From Stakelama pacifica (GTDB taxonomy: Bacteria; Pseudomonadota; Alphaproteobacteria; Sphingomonadales; Sphingomonadaceae), in contig NZ_SNWD01000001.1 in assembly GCF_004361835.1 (NCBI RefSeq), positions 372,001 to 436,000 on the forward strand: 64,000 bases of DNA. The letters are read 5' to 3'. A model generated the notes under the pieces. The model made no database searches, was not told the origin of the DNA, and saw only the letters and a list, made by a program, of their open reading frames with translations. Below are positions 10,472 to 19,693 of this stretch, piece by piece; the stretch's first letter is position 1, and each line of letters begins with the position of its first letter. Position numbers and translations under genes: made by a program.

Positions 10472-12298
10472 ATGTCCTTTGATCGCCGTCGGATGCTCGC
10501 CCTTTTGGGCGCGGGCACCGCCCTTCCCGCTTTGCCCCTGCGTGCCTTTGCAGAGGCGACCGGACCCGATGCGGCAGCAACGGCGATGCTCGATCGCATC
10601 ACCGAATCGATGCTGATCGACTTTCCCGAAACCGCGACTGGGCTCGGCATCGATACGGGCGAGCGCGCTGCGCTGAAATCGCGGCTGACCGACCGCTCGC
10701 CCGCAGGCATGTCGCGGATCGCCGACCATGTCCGCAACTATGTCGCTGACCTTTCCTCGCTCGACGAAAACGCGCTCTCTCCCGAGACGCGCAACAATGT
10801 CGAGGTGGCGAAGGCAGCGTTCGAGCTCGCCGCTGCCGGGTTCGACTTCCCCTATGGCGATGTGTCGGTCGGCGGCTATCGCAATTCGCCTTATGTCGTG
10901 ATCCAGAATGTCGGCGCGTTTCTCGACGTGCCGCAATTTCTCGACAGCCAGCACACGGTAAAGACGCGCGGCGATGCCACCGCCTATCTCGCCCGGCTCC
11001 ACGCCTATGCCGACGCGCTGAACGGTGAGACCGAGCGGCTGAAGTCGGCCTATACGCAAGGCGTGATCGCGCCCGACTTCCTGCTCGACAAGGCGCTTGC
11101 CCAGCTTGCCATCGCGCGTAAGGGCGATCCGGCGGGCTGGACGATCGTCACCTCGCTCGCTGAACGGACCCGGGATATTCCGGGCGATTTCGGCGCACAG
11201 GCAGCGACAATCGCGGCACAGGAAATCGCCCCCGCGCTCGACCGGCAGATCGCCGAACTGCGCCGCCATCGGGCGAAGGCGAACGACAATGCGGGCGTAT
11301 GGGACCTGCCGCAGGGCGATGCTTATTACGCATGGGCGCTGCAGGCCGGCACGACCACGACCATGCCGCCCGACGAGGTGCACCGGATGGGCCTCGACCA
11401 GCTCGCCGATCTTCAGGCGCGCATGGACGTCATCCTGAAGCAACAGGGATATACCAGCGGCAGCGTCGGCGAACGGATGGCGGCTTTGGGCAAGGACCCC
11501 AAATATCTGTTCCCCGACAATGATGAGGGGCGCGCGCAGATCATCGCACTGCTCCAGCAATCGATCGACGATATGCGCGCAAAGATGCCCCGCGCCTTTC
11601 ACACGCTCGTCCCCGGCAATGCCGAGGTGAAGCGCATGGCACCCGAGGTCGAGCCCGGAGCGCCCGGCGCCTATGGCGGCGCGGGAACGATGGACGGTTC
11701 GGTGCCGGGGCGGCTGTGGATCAACCTGCGCACGACGAAGATCTGGCCGCGTTATGCGCTTCCCGATCTTGCGTATCACGAAACGATTCCGGGGCACGTC
11801 TGGCAGGGCGAATATACGTTCAAACTGCCGCTGATCCGCTCGATCCTCGCCTTCAACGCCTATTCCGAGGGATGGGCGCTTTATGCCGAGCAACTCGCTG
11901 CGGAGCTGGGCGCTTATGACGACAATGTGCTGGGCGAGCTCGGCTATCTGCAAAGCCTGGCCTTTCGCGCCTGCCGGCTGGTCGTCGATACCGGCATTCA
12001 TGCCAAGCGCTGGAGCCGGGATAAGGCGATCCAATGGTTCGCCACCACCAATGGCTCAACCGTGGAAGAGGTGTCGGGCGAAGTCGATCGCTATTGCGCC
12101 TGGCCCGGTCAGGCCTGCGGCTACAAGGTGGGCCATTCGACGATCAACCGGCTGCGCGAGCGGACCAAGCAGGCGCTTGGCCCCGCTTATGATTTCAAGG
12201 GGTTCAACGATGTCGTGGTTACCGGCGGCGGCGTGCCGATGACCGTGCTGGAGGCGAATATCGACCGCTATATCGCGGCGCAGAAGCGCGACGGCTGA
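10472..12298 (+). CDS. Tat-exported DUF885-family metallopeptidase-like protein
   Basis: A 608-residue DUF885-family protein; members resemble zinc carboxypeptidases and some are annotated as peptidases, but the substrate is not known here. The N-terminus MSFDRRRMLALLGAGTALPA has a twin-arginine signal, pointing to export of a folded protein. The zinc site is YHETIPGHVWQGEY (HExxH-type). The downstream AYSEGWALYAEQLAAELG supplies the probable third ligand. The ATG at 10472 is chosen because it opens the Tat signal and follows CGGAGAG. It converges on the MscS gene with no base between the two stop codons. Confidence 0.88.
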   Translation: MSFDRRRMLALLGAGTALPALPLRAFAEATGPDAAATAMLDRITESMLIDFPETATGLGIDTGERAALKSRLTDRSPAGMSRIADHVRNYVADLSSLDENALSPETRNNVEVAKAAFELAAAGFDFPYGDVSVGGYRNSPYVVIQNVGAFLDVPQFLDSQHTVKTRGDATAYLARLHAYADALNGETERLKSAYTQGVIAPDFLLDKALAQLAIARKGDPAGWTIVTSLAERTRDIPGDFGAQAATIAAQEIAPALDRQIAELRRHRAKANDNAGVWDLPQGDAYYAWALQAGTTTTMPPDEVHRMGLDQLADLQARMDVILKQQGYTSGSVGERMAALGKDPKYLFPDNDEGRAQIIALLQQSIDDMRAKMPRAFHTLVPGNAEVKRMAPEVEPGAPGAYGGAGTMDGSVPGRLWINLRTTKIWPRYALPDLAYHETIPGHVWQGEYTFKLPLIRSILAFNAYSEGWALYAEQLAAELGAYDDNVLGELGYLQSLAFRACRLVVDTGIHAKRWSRDKAIQWFATTNGSTVEEVSGEVDRYCAWPGQACGYKVGHSTINRLRERTKQALGPAYDFKGFNDVVVTGGGVPMTVLEANIDRYIAAQKRDG

Positions 12299-13459
12299 TC
12301 AGCCGCCCTCACCCGACGGTCCGCCGATCCCTTCCTCCTGCGGCGCGCTGCGCGGCGGCCGGACGGGATCGCGGATCGGCTCGGCATCGCGCTTCCACTC
12401 GGCCTGCCCCAGTTCGGCGCGCGTGCGGGGAAAGGCCGCAGGCATTTCATCGCGGATAAAGGCGAGCATCTTCTCCCGGATGGCGCAGCGCAGGTCGAAC
12501 GTCTTGGGCGAATTGGCCGCGGTCGCCAGCATGCGGATTTCGATCGCTTGCGCGCTGACATCGGTAACCTGCAACGCCTTGCCGCGCCCGTCGAACAACG
12601 GCTCTTTGACGACCATATCTTCGAAATAGGCGCGCAGCCGGGCGACATCGGCGCTCGGGTCGAGATACAGGAACACCGATCCCAGCAACCCGGCGCTTTC
12701 GCGCGTCCAGTTCTGAAAAGGCTCTTCGAGGAATTTGGATACCGGCACGATAAGCCGCCGTTCGTCCCAGACCTTCACCACGACATAAGTGAGCTTGATC
12801 TCTTCGATCCATCCCCATTCGCCCGCGACGATCACTGCATCCTCGATCCGGATCGGTTCGGTGAATGCCATCTGAACGCCCGCGATCAGATTTTTGAGCG
12901 CGGGCTGCGCCGCAGCGCCCACGGCCAGACCGACCAGCCCGGCCGACGCCATCAGCGTGACGCCGATATTGCGCACGCCCGGGATCGACAGCAGCATCAG
13001 GCAGATGGTGATGAAGCCGACGATAATCACCGCGATCCGGCTGAGGATCATGCTGCGTGTCCGGCGGCGACGCGCCTTCAGATTGTCCTCGACGGTAATG
13101 TCGGAGCGGATTTCGACGATCCGCGTACTCGCCCGAATAACCGAGATGGCGAGCCAGCCGATCAGCAACGGCACGATCAGCCCCGCCGCCTGTTTCCATA
13201 TGGCATCCGCTGTCGGGCTGAGGTCCAATGCCGGGCGAATCAGCGTCAGCGCGATCGCCACCAGAATCCACCGCATGGGCCGCAGCGACCGGCGGAACAG
13301 AACGTCATCGGCCAGAAAGCTGGTATTGCGCGTGATCCGCCGCAACAACCGGACGAACAGCGCATGTGCGGCCAGTGCAATGACGATGGCCAAAGCGATC
13401 AGCGCGACGCTGATAATGGGTTCAGGCACGCGCCAGCCTGCTATCTCCAGATCGTACAT
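12299..13459 (-). CDS. MscS-family mechanosensitive ion channel
   Basis: A 386-residue small-conductance mechanosensitive channel homologue of the inner membrane that would release solutes on hypo-osmotic shock. Hydrophobic segments lie near residues 14-36, 60-80, 90-108 and 140-160. The pore-lining MscS helix region follows (VTLMASAGLVGLAVGAAAQPALKN, glycine/alanine rich). The conserved beta domain reads IRIEDAVIVAGEWGWIEEIKL. The C-terminal 40 residues are charged, Pro/Gly rich and probably flexible. The TGA stop shares a TGATCA junction with the convergent DUF885 gene. Whether it gates by tension alone cannot be told. Confidence 0.9.
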   Translation of the reverse strand: MYDLEIAGWRVPEPIISVALIALAIVIALAAHALFVRLLRRITRNTSFLADDVLFRRSLRPMRWILVAIALTLIRPALDLSPTADAIWKQAAGLIVPLLIGWLAISVIRASTRIVEIRSDITVEDNLKARRRRTRSMILSRIAVIIVGFITICLMLLSIPGVRNIGVTLMASAGLVGLAVGAAAQPALKNLIAGVQMAFTEPIRIEDAVIVAGEWGWIEEIKLTYVVVKVWDERRLIVPVSKFLEEPFQNWTRESAGLLGSVFLYLDPSADVARLRAYFEDMVVKEPLFDGRGKALQVTDVSAQAIEIRMLATAANSPKTFDLRCAIREKMLAFIRDEMPAAFPRTRAELGQAEWKRDAEPIRDPVRPPRSAPQEEGIGGPSGEGG

Positions 13460-13522
13460 TCCCCATCAAAGGGAGATCGCCGATAGTTGTTCCCGCAATG
13501 CAGCAATTTTTTGGAGGTGCGT

Positions 13523-13551
13523 GCAGGAGCGGAGCAACGCCCCGCCCCTGC
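13523..13551 (-). terminator. candidate terminator hairpin downstream of pckA
   Basis: A 10-bp inverted repeat with a 9-base loop lies about 10 bases beyond the pckA stop. One base pair is a G-U wobble on the minus-strand RNA but an A-C mismatch on the plus strand, so the hairpin fits the pckA transcript. There is no U-tract after it, so it may be Rho-assisted or a processing/stability element. Confidence 0.4.
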
Positions 13552-13559
13552 ATCTCGGG

Positions 13560-15167
13560 TCAGGCCGACTGGCGTACCTTCGGCGCCGCTGCCCGCACAC
13601 CCTGATCGACATGATCGGCAAACTGCTCGAAATTGCTCACGAACAGATCGACCAGCTTTTCTGCCGTCTCGTCATAGGAGCGTTTGTCGGCCCAGGTATC
13701 GCGCGGGTTCAGGATCGCGCTGTCGACTCCGGGCACCGCGACCGGCACCTCGAACCCGAAATTGGGGTCGATGCGAAATTCGGCATGGTTCAAACTGCCG
13801 TCGAGCGCTGCGTTGAGCAGCGCGCGGGTCGCCCGGATCGGCATACGGCTGCCGACGCCATATTTGCCCCCGGTCCAGCCGGTATTGACCAGCCAGCAAT
13901 GGACGCCGCCTTTCGCGATCCGTTCTTTCAGCAGATTGCCATAGACCGACGGGTGACGCGGCATGAACGGTGCCCCGAAACAGGTGGAGAAGGTCGCTTC
14001 CGGCTCGGTCACGCCGATCTCGGTCCCGGCGACCTTGGCGGTATAGCCCGACAGGAAATGATACATTGCCTGTTCGGGCGTCAGCTTCGCAATCGGCGGC
14101 AGCACGCCGAACGCATCAGCGGTCAGCATGATGACGTTCGTGGGCACCGGCCCCATATTGTCTTTCGACGCATTGGGGATGAAATCGATCGGATAGGCAC
14201 CGCGCGTATTTTCGGCGAGGCTGGCATCGTCGAGATCGAGAGTCCGGGTCGCATCGTCCATCACGACATTTTCCAGCACCGTGCCGAAGCGCCGCGTGGT
14301 CGCATAGATTTCCGGCTCGGCCTCTTCGGACAGGCGGATCATCTTGGCATAGCATCCGCCTTCGAAATTGAAGACGGCGCTGTCGGACCAGCCATGTTCG
14401 TCATCGCCGATCAGCGTGCGGCTTGCATCGGCGGATAGCGTCGTCTTGCCCGTACCCGACAGGCCGAAAAAGACTGCCGTGTCGCCTTCGGGTCCGATAT
14501 TGGCCGAACAATGCATCGGCATGATGCCTTCGGGCGGAAGCAGATAGTTGAGCAGGCCGAATACCGACTTTTTCATTTCGCCCGCATAAGCGGTGCCGCC
14601 GATCAGGATCAGCTTTTCGCTGAAATTGACAGCGATCACCGTCTCGCTGCGACAGCCATGGCGTTCCGGGTCCGCGCGGAAGCTCGGCAGGTCGATGATC
14701 GTATATTCCGGGGCGAAGTCTGCCAGCTCACGCGCTTGCGGCCGCACCAGCATCGTGCGTATGAACAGATTGTGCCAGGCCAGTTCGTTCACCACCCGCA
14801 CCCGGACGCGATGGTCGGGCTGCGACCCGCCATACAGGTCCTGAACGAACAGCGTATCCTTGCCCTTCAGCGCATCCAGAAAGTCGGCTTTCAGCCGGGA
14901 AAAGGCGTCAGGGTCCATCGGCTTGTTGACCTTGCCCCACCAGACGCTGTTCTCAGTCTCGGAATCGCGGACGATGAATTTGTCATTCGCTGACCGGCCG
15001 GTGTGCTTTCCCGTTTCGACGACCAGCGGTCCGTCTGCGGCGAGTCGCCCTTCGCCACGCGAAACGGCCTGCTCGACCAGCTGCGGGGTCAGAAGATTCC
15101 AATGAATGGCGGCAGCGGTTTCAATTCCCGATGCATCAAGACCTCGGCGCGGTTTATTGTTGCTCAT
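13560..15167 (-). CDS. pckA: phosphoenolpyruvate carboxykinase (ATP)
   Basis: PckA converts oxaloacetate and ATP to PEP, the entry to gluconeogenesis. Starting at ATG 15167, with GGGAGAG just upstream, gives 535 residues, the normal length; an in-frame ATG 8 codons earlier is possible. The phosphate-binding loop [13 protein letters not shown] and the metal/active-site stretch [20 protein letters not shown] identify the ATP-dependent family. The C-terminal [15 protein letters not shown] is also typical. It diverges from chvI across 194 bases. In other alphaproteobacteria ChvI/ChvG orthologues control pckA, so this shared region is a likely control site, although I did not identify a ChvI box. 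Confidence 0.97.
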   Translation of the reverse strand: MSNNKPRRGLDASGIETAAAIHWNLLTPQLVEQAVSRGEGRLAADGPLVVETGKHTGRSANDKFIVRDSETENSVWWGKVNKPMDPDAFSRLKADFLDALKGKDTLFVQDLYGGSQPDHRVRVRVVNELAWHNLFIRTMLVRPQARELADFAPEYTIIDLPSFRADPERHGCRSETVIAVNFSEKLILIGGTAYAGEMKKSVFGLLNYLLPPEGIMPMHCSANIGPEGDTAVFFGLSGTGKTTLSADASRTLIGDDEHGWSDSAVFNFEGGCYAKMIRLSEEAEPEIYATTRRFGTVLENVVMDDATRTLDLDDASLAENTRGAYPIDFIPNASKDNMGPVPTNVIMLTADAFGVLPPIAKLTPEQAMYHFLSGYTAKVAGTEIGVTEPEATFSTCFGAPFMPRHPSVYGNLLKERIAKGGVHCWLVNTGWTGGKYGVGSRMPIRATRALLNAALDGSLNHAEFRIDPNFGFEVPVAVPGVDSAILNPRDTWADKRSYDETAEKLVDLFVSNFEQFADHVDQGVRAAAPKVRQSA

Positions 15168-15176
15168 ATTGCTCTC

Positions 15177-15188
15177 CCGAATATTCGG
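15177..15188. promoter_or_regulatory. perfect 12-bp palindrome in the pckA leader
   Basis: CCGAATATTCGG is a perfect palindrome overlapping the 5' side of the pckA ribosome-binding region, 10 bases upstream of the chosen ATG. It could be an operator half of the divergent pckA/chvI region, or fold in the mRNA close to the ribosome site. It could also be chance. No known factor is assigned. Confidence 0.25.
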
Positions 15189-15361
15189 CATTTCTTTTTC
15201 TTTAATCTGATGCCGATCAACTAAATCCCGACTAGTAACGGTGTGCGTTGCCGTCAAACCTGTTGCGGGGATGCGCGCGCCATCATGGGACCGGGCCGCT
15301 TGTCGTGTCGCGGGCTTTGCAGTACCGGCAAGGGGATGAAACGGCTTTGGCGGGACGACGA

Positions 15362-16072
15362 ATGAGCGACACGATCGCGCTGGTCGATGATGACCGCAAC
15401 ATTCTGACCTCGGTATCGATCGCGCTTCAGGCGGAGGGGTTTCTGACGCGTGTCTATACCGACGGCGAGACGGCGCTGAAGGCGCTGACCGACAATCCGC
15501 CGGATCTTGCCGTGCTCGACATCAAGATGCCGCGCATGGACGGGCTCGAGCTGCTCCGCCGCCTGCGCGAGAAAACCCAGCTTCCGGTCATTTTCCTTAC
15601 TTCAAAGGATGACGAGCTCGACGAAGCATTGGGCCTCGCCATGGGGGCAGACGATTATATCAGCAAACCCTTTTCGCAGCGGCTGCTGATCGCGCGAATC
15701 CGCGCGATTCTTCGCCGTACCGAACATGCTGGCGGGGGGAATGGCGGCGATGCCGAGGGCGAAGCCGCGCCGGTGCTCGAACGCGGGCAGCTGAAAATGG
15801 AGCCTGCCAAGCACCGCGTGACGTGGAAGGGCGACAATGTCACCCTGACCGTCACCGAATTCATGATCCTCGAAGCGCTGGCCCAGCGGCCGGGCATTGT
15901 GAAGACGCGCAACCAGTTGATGGACGCCGCCTATCATGAGGATATCTATGTCGATGACCGCACCATCGACAGCCATATAAAGCGCCTTCGCCGCAAATTC
16001 CGGCAGGTCGATCCGGAATTCGACGCGATCGAGACGCTATATGGAGCGGGCTATCGCTTTTCCGAGGAGTGA
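15362..16072 (+). CDS. chvI: two-component response regulator ChvI
   Basis: ChvI is the OmpR-class DNA-binding partner of the ChvG membrane kinase, controlling envelope stress, acid and metabolic genes in alphaproteobacteria. From ATG 15362 it has 236 residues. The receiver domain shows acidic DDD near residue 10, phospho-acceptor Asp in [12 protein letters not shown], and Lys in ISKPF. A winged-helix DNA-binding domain ends [10 protein letters not shown]. The frame is open to 15248 but the receiver begins exactly at [11 protein letters not shown]. The gene overlaps chvG by 32 bases. Assignment rests on the sequence plus the pckA-chvI-chvG-hprK context. Confidence 0.93.
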   Translation: MSDTIALVDDDRNILTSVSIALQAEGFLTRVYTDGETALKALTDNPPDLAVLDIKMPRMDGLELLRRLREKTQLPVIFLTSKDDELDEALGLAMGADDYISKPFSQRLLIARIRAILRRTEHAGGGNGGDAEGEAAPVLERGQLKMEPAKHRVTWKGDNVTLTVTEFMILEALAQRPGIVKTRNQLMDAAYHEDIYVDDRTIDSHIKRLRRKFRQVDPEFDAIETLYGAGYRFSEE

Positions 16073-17618
16073 CGAGCGCGAGCTTTCGCTGCGCTGGTCG
16101 GGTCGTGTCTCGCTCACGCCGCGAATCCTCGCGGTCAATATCTTCGCGCTGGCGATGCTGGCGGGGGGGTTCTTCTATCTCGATTCCTATCGTGCGCGCA
16201 TCGTCGACAGCCGGGTCGAACGCGCCTCGCGCGAAACCGATCTGATCGCGCAGGCGCTGCTCGCCGCCCCGGCCGAGGCGCGAAAGCCGATCGTTGCCCG
16301 GCTGGCGGCGAGTACCGGGACGCGCGTGCGCGTCTATGCTGCCGACGGCTCGCTGATCGCCGATAGCCGCGCGCTCGGCGTCAATAATTTTCGCCTTGTC
16401 GATCCTGATACTGAACCCTGGCAGCAGGATGCGGCGCGTTTTCTCGATGCGGTCATCGATACGGTGGTCGGCGCGCGTCGTGCGCCGCTCTATCGTGACC
16501 GGGCGGGCAAGAACGGCAATGGCTGGCCCGATGTCCGCACCGCGCGTGCCACCGGGGGGAGCCCGGCCACCGTATGGCGCGCGCCTGATCGGACGCCGGT
16601 GATCACCGCCGCCACCTCGCTCGGCGATGAAGGCGTCGTGATGACCACCGTCAATGCCCGCGACATCACCCAGACGGTCCGTATCGAACGCTTCCGGCTA
16701 AGCGTCGTGCTGGGCATCGCGGTGCTCGTGTCGATCCTGTTATCCTTGTTTCTCGCGCGCACCATCGTCCGCCCGCTTCGCCGGCTGGCCCGCGCCGCGG
16801 TGCGCGTTCGGCTGGGCCGTGCGCGCGAAGTGGTCGTGCCGCGCCTGCCCTCACGCCGCGACGAGATCGGGATGCTCGCCCGCGCGCTGTCGGACATGAG
16901 TCAGGCGCTGCGCGCGCGGATCGACGCGACCGAAGCCTTTGCCGCCGATGTCACGCATGAGCTCAAAAATCCCCTCGCCTCGCTCCGCTCTGCGGTCGAA
17001 AGCCTCGCCCATGTCCGCGATCCCGATCTTCAGGCGCAATTGCTCGACATTGTGCGCGACGATATTCATCGGCTCGACCGGCTGATCACCGATATTTCGG
17101 AAGCGTCGCGCCTCGATGCACAGCTCAGCCGTGCCAAATTCGATTCGGTCGATATCGGCGCGATGCTGAAAGGGCTGGTCGAACAGCGCATGGCTCGCCA
17201 GAGTGAGCAGGCGGTGCGCATCCATTTCGACGGCGCACCCGGCCCACCGCTTGTCACGATCGGTGAAGGCGCACGGCTGGAGCGGGTTTTCGAAAATCTG
17301 GTCGACAATGCCGTGTCCTTCTCGCCCGAGCGGGGCATAGTCGTCGTCGCCGCCGCGCGGGAAGACGATATGGTGGTCATCCGGGTCGAGGATGAAGGTC
17401 CCGGCGTCCCCGAATCGGATCGCGAGGCGATCTTCCGCCGCTTTCATTCGGTCCGCCCCGGCGCTGAGGCGTTCGGCAAGCATAGCGGGCTCGGCCTCGC
17501 CATCGCGCGCACGATTATCGAAGCGCATCAGGGTGACATCGCGGTCGAATCGCGCGAGGACCGGCTGAGCGGCGCGCGCTTCGTGGTGCGTCTTCCCGCC
17601 GCCGCGCCGCGTCGTTAA
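16041..17618 (+). CDS. chvG: sensor histidine kinase ChvG
   Basis: An inner-membrane sensor kinase of 525 residues. A first membrane segment lies at about 28-48 (after the [10 protein letters not shown] motif typical of ChvG), with a periplasmic sensing region to about 218. A second membrane segment at about 220-243 and a HAMP linker follow. The dimerisation/phospho-acceptor motif is [19 protein letters not shown], with His near 306. The ATPase domain has its N box near ENLVDNA and glycine boxes DEGPGVPE and HSGLGLAIA. It phosphorylates ChvI, with which it overlaps. It is followed 11 bases later by hprK, linking envelope sensing and the PTS-like relay. Confidence 0.93.
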   Translation: MERAIAFPRSDERELSLRWSGRVSLTPRILAVNIFALAMLAGGFFYLDSYRARIVDSRVERASRETDLIAQALLAAPAEARKPIVARLAASTGTRVRVYAADGSLIADSRALGVNNFRLVDPDTEPWQQDAARFLDAVIDTVVGARRAPLYRDRAGKNGNGWPDVRTARATGGSPATVWRAPDRTPVITAATSLGDEGVVMTTVNARDITQTVRIERFRLSVVLGIAVLVSILLSLFLARTIVRPLRRLARAAVRVRLGRAREVVVPRLPSRRDEIGMLARALSDMSQALRARIDATEAFAADVTHELKNPLASLRSAVESLAHVRDPDLQAQLLDIVRDDIHRLDRLITDISEASRLDAQLSRAKFDSVDIGAMLKGLVEQRMARQSEQAVRIHFDGAPGPPLVTIGEGARLERVFENLVDNAVSFSPERGIVVVAAAREDDMVVIRVEDEGPGVPESDREAIFRRFHSVRPGAEAFGKHSGLGLAIARTIIEAHQGDIAVESREDRLSGARFVVRLPAAAPRR

Positions 17619-17629
17619 GATCGCCCGCG

Positions 17630-18064
17630 ATGACCGCTCCCCCATCCGAAACACTGCACGCATCGTGTGTCGCCATCGGCGGGCGCGCGCTGTTGATCGC
17701 CGGGCCGTCGGGGAGCGGTAAATCCGATCTCGCGCTTCGCCTGATCGATCGCGGCGCCACGCTGGTGAGCGATGATTATACCCACCTCACCCGCTCAGGG
17801 GAGCGGCTGATCGCCTCTGCGCCCGACCGGATCGCTGGCAGGATCGAGGTGCGCGGCATCGGGATCGTTGCCTTGCCGTGGGTAGGTAATGTCCCGGTGG
17901 CGCTGCTCCTGCGGATCGAGGATCGACCGGAGCGCATGCCGCTTTCCTATGATATACAAGCGATTGCCGGTGTGGATGTGCCGGTTTTCGCAATCGCTGC
18001 GCTGGAAGCATCCGCAGCCGTGAAGGCAGAACTGGCGCTTCGCCAGGTGGAGACATTGCGATGA
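17630..18064 (+). CDS. hprK: short HPr kinase/phosphorylase HprK
   Basis: HprK phosphorylates HPr on a serine and reverses the reaction. At 144 residues this is the alphaproteobacterial short form, containing only the C-terminal catalytic domain and lacking the N-terminal domain of the ~310-residue Firmicutes enzyme. The Walker A loop is GPSGSGKSD (about residues 25-33). LVSDDY supplies a conserved Asp pair, and RIEVRGIGI matches the HprK signature region. Its probable substrate, the HPr encoded at 19408, retains the matching serine. The stop overlaps rapZ as ATGA. Confidence 0.92.
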   Translation: MTAPPSETLHASCVAIGGRALLIAGPSGSGKSDLALRLIDRGATLVSDDYTHLTRSGERLIASAPDRIAGRIEVRGIGIVALPWVGNVPVALLLRIEDRPERMPLSYDIQAIAGVDVPVFAIAALEASAAVKAELALRQVETLR

Positions 18065-18981
18065 ACCGCCAAAAGCAGAAGCGTATCCTGATCGTCAGTG
18101 GGATGTCCGGTGCGGGCAAATCCACCGTGCTGCGAACGCTGGAGGATCTCGGCTGGGAAGTGGTCGATCAGCTTCCCGTCCTCCTGATCGACCGGCTGCT
18201 CGCGACCGAGCTTCCATATGCTACCGAAGCGGACGACCGACCGCTTGCGGTGGGGGTCGGTATCCGAACGCGCGGTTTCGATCCCGAAGGGCTGGTCAGG
18301 CGTATCAAGGCGCTGGGCGACCGGCGCGGCCATGATATCGGCACGCTGTTTCTGGACTGTTCGGGCGCGGAACTCGAACGCCGCTATGCGGAAACCCGAC
18401 GCCGCCACCCGCTTGCCACCGACCGCCCGGCGAGCGACGGCATTGCGCGCGAGCGCGAACTGCTCGCACCCCTGCGCCGCTGGGCCAACCGGCTGATCGA
18501 CACGACGACGATGAGCGCGAACGACCTCACCCAGCAGATCCGCGATCAGTTTGCGACGCAGCAAATGCGCGAGCCCACCTTGTCGGTGCTCTCCTTCGGC
18601 TATGCGCGCGGCATGCCCCGCAATGCCGATCTGGTGTTCGACATGCGTTTTCTGCGCAATCCACACTGGGAGGATGCGCTTCGTCCCGGAACAGGACAGG
18701 ACGCGGACGTCTCCGAATATATCATGGCCGACCCGGCATATGCCGAGGCGATCGAGCGAATCGAAGGACTTTTGCTGCACCTGCTTCCGCGCTACCGCGA
18801 ACAGGGCAAGGCCTATGTCACGATCGGCTTCGGCTGCACCGGCGGCCGGCACCGGTCGGTCCATGTCGCGGAACGCATCGCGCAACGGTTGCGTGAAAAC
18901 GGTTTTTCGCCCACGGTGCGGCACCGCGATCTGGGCTCGGCGCCGCAGGATTCGCTTGAAGGAACGCCAGCACATCTATGA
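18061..18981 (+). CDS. rapZ: RNase adapter protein RapZ
   Basis: RapZ is a nucleotide-binding protein known in enteric bacteria for directing RNase E to the GlmZ/GlmY small RNAs, which control glucosamine-6-phosphate synthase. The 306-residue protein has a Walker A motif GMSGAGKST (residues 14-22). A conserved central SFGYARGMPRNADLVFDMRFL is present. The C-terminal signature FGCTGGRHRSVHVAE belongs to the domain that binds RNA in E. coli. GlmY/GlmZ-like RNAs are not expected outside enterics, so its role here is open. It overlaps hprK and precedes the EIIA gene by 22 bases. Confidence 0.94.
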   Translation: MNRQKQKRILIVSGMSGAGKSTVLRTLEDLGWEVVDQLPVLLIDRLLATELPYATEADDRPLAVGVGIRTRGFDPEGLVRRIKALGDRRGHDIGTLFLDCSGAELERRYAETRRRHPLATDRPASDGIARERELLAPLRRWANRLIDTTTMSANDLTQQIRDQFATQQMREPTLSVLSFGYARGMPRNADLVFDMRFLRNPHWEDALRPGTGQDADVSEYIMADPAYAEAIERIEGLLLHLLPRYREQGKAYVTIGFGCTGGRHRSVHVAERIAQRLRENGFSPTVRHRDLGSAPQDSLEGTPAHL

Positions 18982-19003
18982 ACCGCACGGGAATCATTTT
19001 GGC

Positions 19004-19411
19004 ATGATCGGGCTCGTATTGGTGACACATGGTCGTCTGGCCAGAGAATTTGTCACCGCAATGGAGCATGTTGTGGGCAAGCAGGAGCGGATCGGCACGA
19101 TCTGCATCGGCCCCGAAGACGATATGGAGGAGCGCCGCGCCGATATCGCAGAGGCGATTCAGAGCGTCGATGCCGGTCAGGGCGTGATCGTGCTCACCGA
19201 CCTGTTCGGCGGCACGCCGTCCAACCTCGCCATTTCGCTGATGGAGCCGGGGCGGGTCGAGGTCATTGCCGGGATCAACCTGCCGATGCTCATCCGTCTG
19301 GGCGGCGCGCGCAAGACGATGAAGGTCGTCGAAGCGGTTGGTGCCGCGCGCGAAGCCGGGCGCAAATATATCTCGGTCGCGTCCGAAGTGCTGGGCGAGG
19401 CCGCTGCGTGA
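19004..19411 (+). CDS. PTS EIIA domain protein, mannose family
   Basis: A 135-residue stand-alone EIIA(Man)-type protein that would accept phosphate from HPr on His9 (MIGLVLVTHGRLA). The LTDLFGGTPSNLA motif is the hallmark of this fold. No EIIB, EIIC or EIID is encoded nearby, so it is more likely regulatory than a sugar transporter part. The start at 19004 is the one that places the phospho-histidine at the usual position; the open frame upstream lies inside rapZ. Its stop overlaps the HPr GTG start. Confidence 0.92.
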   Translation: MIGLVLVTHGRLAREFVTAMEHVVGKQERIGTICIGPEDDMEERRADIAEAIQSVDAGQGVIVLTDLFGGTPSNLAISLMEPGRVEVIAGINLPMLIRLGGARKTMKVVEAVGAAREAGRKYISVASEVLGEAAA

Positions 19412-19680
19412 ATCGTGCCGAGCGTATCGTTGCGATGACGAACAAACGTGGATTGCACGCCCGCGCCAGCGCGAAATTCGTGACCCTCGCCGCCAGCCAG
19501 CCGGTCGAGATCGAGGTCGAGAAGGATGGTTCGCGGGTTACCGGCACCTCGATCATGGGGCTGATGATGCTGGGCGCCGCAAAGGGCGATTCGATCCGGA
19601 TCAGTGCCGAGGGGGAAGGCGCAGAGGCCGCCGTGGATGCTCTGGCCGCGCTGGTCGAGGACGGCTTTGGCGAGGAATGA
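19408..19680 (+). CDS. ptsH: phosphocarrier protein HPr
   Basis: HPr relays phosphate from enzyme I to EIIA. The 90-residue protein has the catalytic His17 in GLHARASAKF and the regulatory Ser48 in GTSIMGLMML, the site HprK phosphorylates. Both sites are therefore intact. It uses a GTG start overlapping the EIIA stop (GTGA). Enzyme I is not in this window. With the short HprK and EIIA(Man) it makes a sugar-permease-free phosphorelay of the alphaproteobacterial type. Confidence 0.95.
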   Translation: MNRAERIVAMTNKRGLHARASAKFVTLAASQPVEIEVEKDGSRVTGTSIMGLMMLGAAKGDSIRISAEGEGAEAAVDALAALVEDGFGEE

Positions 19681-19693
19681 GCCGAGCCCGCTG

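Noticed and set aside
19604..19693. Upstream extension of the TrmH/SpoU gene into ptsH
   Set aside because: The extension lies inside ptsH and lacks homology; the ATG at 19694 gives the normal N-terminus.
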